5,309 nucleotides of DNA from Ignavibacteriota bacterium (GTDB lineage Bacteria > Bacteroidota > Ignavibacteria > Tepidaquicellales > Tepidaquicellaceae), in contig PMIW01000148.1 in assembly GCA_003158365.1 (NCBI GenBank), positions 3,451 through 8,759 of the forward strand, in the 5' to 3' direction. A program made the position numbers and the translations under genes. Of the stretch, positions 1 to 5,309 are shown in pieces (the first letter of the stretch is position 1; each line of letters opens with the position of its first letter). The notes beneath the pieces are model-generated. The model did not search any database. It was not told the DNA's origin and saw nothing but the letters and a program-made list of their open reading frames with translations.

Positions 1-1845
1 CATCTTATAAACGATTCAACGCGCGGAGTATTTTATTCCATAAATGTTTTACGAAGACTGCAATTTATTTTAACTAACGGAAACTTTGAATACATACCGA
101 AGTTCGAAAAAGAGATTAAGGATATTCAGATTGTAGTAACAAAGCTCGAATCTGAAATAAAAAGCAGGCTTCAGGATTTAAAGGAGGATGAAGCAAGGTC
201 AAAAATCAATGTACTCAAGAAACCCGCCATGGCAGGGACTCTGGAGAAACTGATAGACGTGCTGGACAGGTATTATGAAGCACTGATAAAATTAAATTCG
301 AGATATTACGCAAAGGAAATCTGCCTTAGAATGCTGAACCTGATTGAAAAAGGCACGAAGACAGATGACGGAAGGATTCAGTTTACGGGATTGATTTCGG
401 ATATAAATAAACTGACAGGAAATCTCGGAGTACTGAAAGATAACTTCAGGAATAAATACAATTATTTCCTTCAGAAGCTTGAAAACAGTTTTAACTTGTT
501 TATTTATGAACCTGATGATGTGAAAAATGATTATTACATAAGATATATCGGAACAGGACAAAGCGCGCAGGATAAGATTAAAGAACTATCTTTTAATTTA
601 TTAAAGGAACTAAACGCACTCGACGTAACAGACATAGTAAATATATTGAAGAACAGCGACACGAAAGCAGTCGAAGAAAAGATGTTAATATTTGCGAAGA
701 AGCAATTCGAAAAGATTAAAGATGATTATAACATAACGGATATACTTTTTGATAAAGATACTTTGAGGAGCGAATCCAAAATCAGGGGAATGCTTTCACA
801 GGCATATCCGTGGTTAAAGGTATTCGAAGAGCCGGGAAGATTCAAGCTGGAAGATTCGGCAAAGAAGTTTTACATTGGAGTAAAAACAAATACACCTTCG
901 TTCGCAAAATTCAGGACATTGATTTCCTCAATCGTCGGAGATGCAGTGGAATTTAAGGATTCAGCCGATAACTCATCGATTACATTTTATTCCGAATGGG
1001 CAGGATTCCCTCTGTTCTATTCATACACAGTTTCGGATGAAATGAAAAGATATTACAAGCATCTTTCAAAAAACCAGAATATTGATTTGCACATAGACAA
1101 GAATTATTATATCTATAATGATATAATTCCTTTGAATTCCGATGAAAAGAAACGGCTCGATGAATCTTACAAAGCTTATATAATGGGACTTATATTCGGA
1201 CTATTTGACATAGTCAGCGACGTGCAGAAAGATTCAGGTGAAAGAATTGCAGTTTATAAATACACGAGGCAGGAAGGGATTACTGTCACGCGGACTGAGC
1301 AGCTTGGAATTGAATCAAGGCTGATTAACCGCTTATTCGAAGAGCACGGAAGGGATTCACTGCGGTATGAAATTATTCAGAAAGCGGAGAAGATACAGAA
1401 CGAACTTATTGCAAAAAATAAACTGGCGGAATTACTTGTAATATTCGAATATTATTATGAAAACATTTTCAAGCTTGAAGAATTTGAAATATCGGGCGAG
1501 GCAAAAAAGAAGAAAGAGACTTACCAGTATTTAATTGTCAGGAATTTTGCAAAAGACATCGAGAATAAAATCCCTTCAGGCGAAAAAGATAATTTCATTA
1601 AGAAAGTAAAAGCCCTGAAAAAGGATATGGATTCTTTTTCGGCGCTGTGCGGTGACGGGCAGAAGAGAGTCTTAAAAGCAGATATATTAACTACAGGTGA
1701 GAAATCAAAATCATCAAATGATGCGGGTGAACTTTCACCGGAAAAAATAAGTTTAGAAAAATTGAAAGAGCTAAAGAATGCTCTGGAATTAGGATTAATA
1801 ACAGAAGAAGAATACAAAAAAGCAAAAGAAAAATTTTTGAATTAA
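1..1845 (+). CDS. Large protein with C-terminal SHOCT-like hairpin, possibly tubulin-like (5' partial)
   Basis: The frame is open from base 1 to the TAA at 1843-1845, giving 614 residues without a start; the first in-frame ATG (229, residue 77) lies mid-protein, so the real start is off-window. I do not recognise the family with certainty. Residues about 35-75 are charged and helical, probably coiled coil, followed by a Lys/Glu-rich, mainly helical region. Residues about 285-400 look like a mixed alpha/beta domain, with AGFPLF near residue 334, then a YYKHL helix and a DLHID segment. This order resembles the C-terminal part of bacterial Tubulin_2 proteins as I remember them, which is a tentative inference. 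Residues about 584-614 match a SHOCT-type hairpin (two short helices around GLITEEEY), usually an oligomerisation or interaction module. There is no signal peptide or membrane segment in the visible part, so it is probably cytoplasmic. It lies 7 bases upstream of the FmdB-like gene, probably co-transcribed. Confidence 0.85.
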   Translation, partial: HLINDSTRGVFYSINVLRRLQFILTNGNFEYIPKFEKEIKDIQIVVTKLESEIKSRLQDLKEDEARSKINVLKKPAMAGTLEKLIDVLDRYYEALIKLNSRYYAKEICLRMLNLIEKGTKTDDGRIQFTGLISDINKLTGNLGVLKDNFRNKYNYFLQKLENSFNLFIYEPDDVKNDYYIRYIGTGQSAQDKIKELSFNLLKELNALDVTDIVNILKNSDTKAVEEKMLIFAKKQFEKIKDDYNITDILFDKDTLRSESKIRGMLSQAYPWLKVFEEPGRFKLEDSAKKFYIGVKTNTPSFAKFRTLISSIVGDAVEFKDSADNSSITFYSEWAGFPLFYSYTVSDEMKRYYKHLSKNQNIDLHIDKNYYIYNDIIPLNSDEKKRLDESYKAYIMGLIFGLFDIVSDVQKDSGERIAVYKYTRQEGITVTRTEQLGIESRLINRLFEEHGRDSLRYEIIQKAEKIQNELIAKNKLAELLVIFEYYYENIFKLEEFEISGEAKKKKETYQYLIVRNFAKDIENKIPSGEKDNFIKKVKALKKDMDSFSALCGDGQKRVLKADILTTGEKSKSSNDAGELSPEKISLEKLKELKNALELGLITEEEYKKAKEKFLN

Positions 1846-1852
1846 AAATATT

Positions 1853-2155
1853 ATGCCGACATACGAATACAAATGCGAAAACTGCAATTACGAGTTTGAA
1901 GCGCTACAGTCGATGAAAGACGAGCCATTGAAAAAATGTCCGAACTGCGGAAAAAACAAATTAAAAAAATTGATAAGCGGGGGGGCAGGTTTTATTTTTA
2001 AAGGAAGCGGATTTTATCAAACAGATTATAAGAACAAGTCTTCAAAAACATTTAAATCAAAATCATCAAAAAAATCGGGTAATTCGGGAACAAAAGTAAT
2101 TGATACAACAGGTAGCGGGAGCGACACAAAACCGAAAAGCACAGATAAGAAATAG
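1853..2155 (+). CDS. FmdB-family zinc-ribbon protein
   Basis: A 100-residue protein that opens with the typical FmdB N-terminus MPTYEYKCENC. Two CxxC knuckles, C8/C11 and C29/C32, should bind one zinc. The segment SGGAGFIFKGSGFY (residues 42-55) is the conserved continuation of the family. After about residue 58 it becomes a low-complexity Lys/Ser/Thr/Gly tail, probably disordered and basic, as is common in homologues. Members are often labelled regulators because of the FmdB name, but the molecular role of most is unknown; nucleic-acid binding is plausible and not shown. The ATG lies 7 bases after the upstream stop, in an A/T-rich leader with no Shine-Dalgarno motif, so translation may be coupled to the upstream gene. 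Its TAG stop is 12 bases from the stop of the converging lptB. Confidence 0.93.
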   Translation: MPTYEYKCENCNYEFEALQSMKDEPLKKCPNCGKNKLKKLISGGAGFIFKGSGFYQTDYKNKSSKTFKSKSSKKSGNSGTKVIDTTGSGSDTKPKSTDKK

Positions 2156-2181
2156 CTGTTTTAATAATTATTTAGAGCTAT
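2152..2181. terminator. Weak inverted repeat between converging genes, possible bidirectional terminator
   Basis: ATAGCT at 2152-2157 is repeated inverted as AGCTAT at 2176-2181, around an 18-base A/T-rich loop. On the + strand a run of six T (2186-2191) follows four bases after the stem; on the - strand the stem is followed by a less regular T-rich stretch. It spans both the fmdB-like and lptB stop codons, where a terminator would be expected. Six base pairs with a long loop is weak, so this could be chance. Confidence 0.25.
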
Positions 2182-2932
2182 CGTCTTTTTTCATATTTAC
2201 CAGATACCTGTCTAAAGTAAAATTTTCTCCTAGATAGAGTTTTTTCACCATATCATCATTTGCGAGGTCGGCAGCTTTGCCTGCACGGAAAATTTTTCCT
2301 TCAATCAGAATGTACGCCCTATCCACTATAGATAAAGTTTCGTGCACATTATGGTCGGTAATAAGCACACCAATTCCCCTGTCTTTAAGTTTAGCGACAA
2401 TTTTCATAATATCTTCCGATGCAATCGGGTCGATTCCTGCGAAGGGCTCATCGAGTAAAATAAATTTCGGGTCTGATGCAAGCGCGCGCGCAATTTCGGT
2501 TCTTCTTCTTTCCCCTCCTGAGAGCATATATCCTTTTGAATCATCGATTTTATCAATATTAAAATCCTTTAATAATTTATCGCATCTTGTTTCTATATCG
2601 GCATTATCCAATTTCATAAACTGCAGAACGGAAGTAATATTCTGGCGAACTGTCATTTTTCTGAATATTGATGCTTCCTGAGGAAGGTAGCCTATACCGG
2701 CTTTTGCTCTTTTATACATCGGGTATTTCGAAATATTATCACCGTCCAGTTCTATTTCCCCTGACTTAGGTTTCACCATACCGCAAATCATATAGAAGGT
2801 CGTTGTCTTTCCCGCACCGTTTGGTCCGAGCAGGCCGACAATTTCTCCCTGCTTCACATTTAAGGAAACATCATTTACGACTACTCTTTTTTTATATTCT
2901 TTAAAAAGATTAAAAGCTTTTAGTTCACTCAT
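2168..2932 (-). CDS. lptB: LptB, lipopolysaccharide export ABC transporter ATP-binding protein
   Basis: A 254-residue cytoplasmic ATPase, slightly longer than the E. coli protein of about 241. It shows the complete ABC set: Walker A GPNGAGKT (36-43), Q-loop Gln85 in LPQEASIF, signature LSGGE (137-141), Walker B ILLDEP (158-163) with catalytic Glu162, D-loop and switch His194 in TDHNVHE. LPQEASIFRKMTV, FAGIDPIA and the late YLGENF (233-238) separate LptB from the similar LivF/LivG ATPases. In the known system LptB dimers with LptF and LptG extract LPS from the inner membrane and drive it through LptC-A-D to the outer membrane. None of these partners is in the window. The ATG sits 9 bases after the pdxJ stop with no Shine-Dalgarno motif at usable spacing, so it is probably the last gene of the leftward operon. 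The short Lys/Asp/Ser C-terminal tail looks dispensable. Confidence 0.95.
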   Translation of the reverse strand: MSELKAFNLFKEYKKRVVVNDVSLNVKQGEIVGLLGPNGAGKTTTFYMICGMVKPKSGEIELDGDNISKYPMYKRAKAGIGYLPQEASIFRKMTVRQNITSVLQFMKLDNADIETRCDKLLKDFNIDKIDDSKGYMLSGGERRRTEIARALASDPKFILLDEPFAGIDPIASEDIMKIVAKLKDRGIGVLITDHNVHETLSIVDRAYILIEGKIFRAGKAADLANDDMVKKLYLGENFTLDRYLVNMKKDDSSK

Positions 2933-2941
2933 ATTATTTGA

Positions 2942-3658
2942 TTAATCATTCCTTAAAATATTCACCATATCTTCAACAGCTTTTTGAAGACCTGTATACA
3001 CTGCTCTCGATATAATAGAATGGCCGATACTTACTTCTCTGATTTCTTTCATATTTAAAAATGGAAAGATATTATAATAATTCAGGCCGTGACCTGCAGT
3101 AACAATCAGTCCCATTTCGGTAGCCATTTGTGCCAGGCTGGCTATTTTGCTGAGTTCGATTATCTGATCTTTCTCTACAAAAGTGTTCGAATATTTTCCT
3201 GTATGGATTTCAATTATATCGGCACCTACTTCCAAAGCTTTATCGATATTATCCGGGTCAGGGTCGAGGAAAAGACTGACAAGAATATTTTTTGAATGAA
3301 GAATTTCAATTGCTTTTTCAAGCTTGCTTTTAGTTGCAGTAATATTGAGTCCGCCTTCGGTAGTAAGCTCGTTCCTGCCTTCAGGTACGAGTGTTACGAG
3401 GTCAGGAATTACATCACAGGCAATCTTTACCATCTCATCGGTAGCAGCCATTTCGAGGTCAAATTTTGTTTTAACGACTTCTCTAAGTAATTTCACGTCC
3501 CTGTCGTTAATATGCCTCCTATCCTCTCTTAAATGGCATACAATGCCCTCTGCACCGGCCAATTCGCAAATTCCGGCTGCTATTACGGGATCAGGTTCTA
3601 TTTCCCCTCTTGCTTCACGCAGAGTAGCTACGTGGTCTATATTGACTGATAGCTTCAT
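2942..3658 (-). CDS. pdxJ: PdxJ, pyridoxine 5'-phosphate synthase
   Basis: A full-length 238-residue TIM-barrel enzyme that condenses 3-amino-2-oxopropyl phosphate with 1-deoxy-D-xylulose 5-phosphate to give pyridoxine 5'-phosphate, the last ring-forming step of DXP-dependent vitamin B6 synthesis. The family landmarks are present: NIDHVATLREARG (6-18), HLREDRRHI (42-50) with phosphate/substrate-binding Arg44 and His49, DLEMA with Glu69 (equivalent to E. coli Glu72), TTEGGL (99-104), EIHTG (150-154), AGHGLNY with His190 (equivalent to E. coli His193), and IGH (211-213). No key residue is missing. The ATG at 3658 puts NIDH at the usual distance from the N-terminus. It lies 20 bases after the CPBP gene and 9 bases before lptB. 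There is no metabolic link to these envelope neighbours, so shared transcription probably reflects housekeeping expression. PdxJ operates as a homo-octamer in E. coli and is cytoplasmic. Confidence 0.97.
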   Translation of the reverse strand: MKLSVNIDHVATLREARGEIEPDPVIAAGICELAGAEGIVCHLREDRRHINDRDVKLLREVVKTKFDLEMAATDEMVKIACDVIPDLVTLVPEGRNELTTEGGLNITATKSKLEKAIEILHSKNILVSLFLDPDPDNIDKALEVGADIIEIHTGKYSNTFVEKDQIIELSKIASLAQMATEMGLIVTAGHGLNYYNIFPFLNMKEIREVSIGHSIISRAVYTGLQKAVEDMVNILRND

Positions 3659-3678
3659 AATATTATTATTTAATATTA

Positions 3679-4413
3679 CTAAAATATTTGATAAAACTTT
3701 GTTGCAAATCTGATAACAGATATCGAATCAATAGATATCATAACCAGAGAATGTAAAATCCAGCAGTACAAAAACGAATTACTTCGAAGTGCCTGAATAC
3801 CGAGAATCAGACCTGCTATAATTGATGCAAATAATTCTATTTCCGGTTTTCCCCTGTGCAAAATGAAAAATGGAATCATTTGGGCAAACACGGCATAATA
3901 GCCCAGTTTAGGTTTTAAACCGAATAACATATATCCTCTCCAAAAAAACTCCCAGCCGAGCAGGTATATCAATACGCACAGTTCATAAATAACAAAAAGG
4001 ACTAAATTTGTTCTGAGTTCCGAACCTCCAAGAGGATAAGTATTTGCAAAACTTTCGGATGAGGATGCTATCCAGACTATAGGCAGCATTACGAGAAAAA
4101 ATGCCAAAACAGTTGTATAGCCGAATTTTTTATCACCTAATCTGAATCCATAATCTGACAGCTTACCTTTTAGAACCACTTTAACGGAAAAAACTGACAA
4201 TAAAAACATAATCAAACCATCAGCCAAAAGCCAGTATATCCTTGACATAGTCCTGTCCCTGCCGATGTGGTCATAATAAAACATAGGGGTCGCATATACC
4301 ATTGAAATAAAAGTAATCAGCGCAACAGAAATAAAAATATAGCTCGTTTTAAAATCAAGAGTTTTAATTTCTGCAACCAATTTCCTGTATTCATTCGACA
4401 AATAATCAATCAT
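3679..4413 (-). CDS. CPBP-family (CAAX protease/Abi) intramembrane protease homologue with atypical motif
   Basis: A 244-residue polytopic membrane protein with about six to seven hydrophobic segments (roughly 24-42, 58-80, 98-116, 136-156, 170-185, 194-208, 215-233). It has the CPBP/Rce1-like motif series in order: GWEFFWRG (153-160), FFILH (182-186, FxxxH) and a final-helix His221 in WILHSL. The first motif normally reads EExxxR; here the first Glu is Trp154, while Glu155 and Arg159 are kept. The Asn usually four residues after the last His is Met225. WEFFWRG-type motifs occur in a CPBP subgroup I associate with Bacteroidota and relatives, so this is probably a lineage variant and not decay. 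The substrate is unknown; family members cleave prenylated or membrane proteins or act as peptide immunity proteins. The ATG overlaps the stop of the upstream YbbR-like gene (ATGA), implying translational coupling. Protease activity is unproven. Confidence 0.85.
   Translation of the reverse strand: MIDYLSNEYRKLVAEIKTLDFKTSYIFISVALITFISMVYATPMFYYDHIGRDRTMSRIYWLLADGLIMFLLSVFSVKVVLKGKLSDYGFRLGDKKFGYTTVLAFFLVMLPIVWIASSSESFANTYPLGGSELRTNLVLFVIYELCVLIYLLGWEFFWRGYMLFGLKPKLGYYAVFAQMIPFFILHRGKPEIELFASIIAGLILGIQALRSNSFLYCWILHSLVMISIDSISVIRFATKFYQIF
4410..4413 (-). other. ATGA start/stop overlap linking the YbbR-like and CPBP genes
   Basis: Read on the - strand, these four bases are ATGA: the ATG of the CPBP gene and the TGA of the YbbR-like gene share the TG. 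Such overlaps commonly allow re-initiation by the terminating ribosome. As no Shine-Dalgarno motif is evident here, translation of the protease homologue probably depends on that of the YbbR-like protein. Confidence 0.8.
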
Positions 4414-5309
4414 TTATTATCACTGTTTTTCTTCTTAATAATATACTGAAATTTCTGTGGTTCATACTTTACGACAGATACATCAACTGGTAAAACAATT
4501 TTTGGTGATACGAAGCCCAGGCTATCGCTGTCAATTTGCTTGTATTCTATTCCTGCATATATTTCATCAGGATTTATTTTTGCAAGCTGGTCAACTCCTC
4601 CGCGCAGATAAAGTTTTAATTTTGGCGGTACAAGTAATACTTCTTTATCCTGCGGGACATTACTTACAAGTACATTTAAATCCTCAAAATTTTTCTCTGC
4701 CGAAAGTTCAATATTATAGGAAACTGTAACTGTTTTCGGTTCAATCTTTATTATATTATTCAGAGTATCTATAATTTTAAGGGTTTTTGTGAAACCGCTG
4801 TTTATATTATTTATGTTCATCATTTCGGTAGGAAGAAACTTTATTTTCCCAATAATTGACATTGCACCGCTAAGTTTAACCGAGTCAGGAGTAATTTTCG
4901 GAGTACCGATTACCAAATATCCGTCTTTGGGGAATACGTTAACCATATTTTTCACCTTAACCATTTTTGATACTATGTTATCAAAATTAATTTCAATCCA
5001 ATCAGGATTTACGTTTAATACTACAACATTGGATGACTGGCTCAAAAGTTCATTTGTTGCCTGAGCAATATTAATCTTTGTATCTTTTTTAAAATTAGTT
5101 AAATCGATATTCAATGATAAGTTTTTAGAAAGAATCAGTCCCATCAAATCCCATCCTTTACCTTTTACGGAGACTTCGGCGGTACTCGGTAAATCATTTG
5201 CAAGTGCCTGAGTTTTCGATAGTTTTATATCCAAAGGAATTGGGATGGATATATTATAAACCAGATTTAAATTAATATATAACCATAAAAAAACAGCAAA
5301 TAAAAAAGA
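4410..5309 (-). CDS. YbbR/CdaR-like membrane-anchored protein (5' partial)
   Basis: The frame is open from the right edge to the TGA at 4410-4412, giving 299 residues with no start. The first visible residues, SFLFAVFLWLYINLNLVY, are the end of an N-terminal transmembrane helix followed by a beta-strand start. A helix ending in LWLY ahead of a short Pro-rich link is typical of YbbR proteins. The rest is beta-rich and holds about three YbbR-like repeats: one with VSVKGKGWDLM closing near NPDWIEINFD, one with ITPDSVKLSG closing near EPKTVTVSYN, and one with PPKLKLYLRGG closing near KYEPQKFQYI. It should face the periplasm on one membrane anchor. In Firmicutes the homologue CdaR controls the diadenylate cyclase CdaA; whether that holds here is inference. 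The TTG at 5232-5234 is an internal Leu codon and not a start. The repeat count and 299 residues suggest only a short N-terminal piece is missing. Confidence 0.88.
   Translation of the reverse strand, partial: SFLFAVFLWLYINLNLVYNISIPIPLDIKLSKTQALANDLPSTAEVSVKGKGWDLMGLILSKNLSLNIDLTNFKKDTKINIAQATNELLSQSSNVVVLNVNPDWIEINFDNIVSKMVKVKNMVNVFPKDGYLVIGTPKITPDSVKLSGAMSIIGKIKFLPTEMMNINNINSGFTKTLKIIDTLNNIIKIEPKTVTVSYNIELSAEKNFEDLNVLVSNVPQDKEVLLVPPKLKLYLRGGVDQLAKINPDEIYAGIEYKQIDSDSLGFVSPKIVLPVDVSVVKYEPQKFQYIIKKKNSDNK

Noticed and set aside
292..561. 89-residue open frame on the - strand inside the first gene
   Set aside because: Lies wholly antisense to a well-supported coding frame, with no recognisable domain and no start signal; a shadow frame.
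1521..1817. 98-residue open frame on the - strand near the end of the first gene
   Set aside because: Ser/Phe-rich composition is the mirror of the Lys/Glu-rich gene opposite it; no independent support.
2163..2172. AATAATTATT palindrome between the converging genes, considered as an operator
   Set aside because: All A/T and only 10 bases in an A/T-rich spacer; expected by chance, and no promoter lies nearby.
2277..2681. 134-residue open frame antisense to lptB
   Set aside because: lptB has every ABC motif in the opposite frame; the antisense product has no recognisable features.
3659..3678. A/T-rich 20-base gap before pdxJ, considered as a promoter
   Set aside because: No recognisable -10/-35 or Bacteroidota -33/-7 pair, and the spacing fits an operon interior.
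3324..3713. 129-residue open frame antisense to pdxJ and extending past its start
   Set aside because: Ser/Thr-rich mirror of pdxJ codons with no family resemblance; pdxJ is fully conserved on the other strand.
4457..5064. Two open frames of about 90 residues antisense to the YbbR-like gene
   Set aside because: The sense frame encodes clear YbbR repeats; the antisense products are low-complexity hydrophobic sequences.

Overview
The window looks like ordinary chromosomal DNA from a low-GC, Gram-negative bacterium. An LptB-type lipopolysaccharide-export ATPase implies an outer membrane. The readable gene starts lack Shine-Dalgarno motifs and have A/T-rich leaders, and the intramembrane protease is of a type I associate with Bacteroidota and relatives. 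Together these suggest the Bacteroidota/Chlorobiota (FCB) group, possibly Ignavibacteria-like. That placement is an inference; no rRNA or other phylogenetic marker is present.

Layout: two genes run rightward on the + strand in the left 40%. The first (1-1845) enters from beyond the left edge. It encodes a large soluble protein of uncertain family, tentatively the C-terminal part of a bacterial tubulin-like (Tubulin_2) protein, ending in a SHOCT-like helical hairpin. Seven bases later comes a small FmdB-family zinc-ribbon protein (1853-2155). Only 12 bases separate its stop codon from that of the leftward group, so the two groups converge with almost no spacer.

The right 60% is a compact leftward cluster, in transcription order: a YbbR/CdaR-like membrane-anchored protein (enters from the right edge, 5309-4410), a CPBP-family intramembrane protease homologue (4413-3679, overlapping the YbbR gene by 4 bases as ATGA), pdxJ (3658-2942) and lptB (2932-2168). 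Gaps of 20 and 9 bases suggest one transcript. The cluster mixes cell-envelope functions (YbbR, CPBP, LptB) with vitamin B6 synthesis (PdxJ). Its promoter, and possibly a diadenylate cyclase gene often paired with YbbR, would lie beyond the right edge.

Two gene boundaries need correction. The first gene has no stop between base 1 and its first in-frame ATG at 229, so 229 is probably not its start. The YbbR frame stays open to the right edge and encodes a transmembrane segment there, so the internal TTG at 5234 is not its start. No gene-free stretch exceeds 20 bases. I saw no RNA genes, CRISPR arrays, insertion sequences or clear promoters. The least explained items are the tubulin-like/SHOCT protein and the CPBP protein, which has Trp in place of the first Glu of the usual EExxxR motif.
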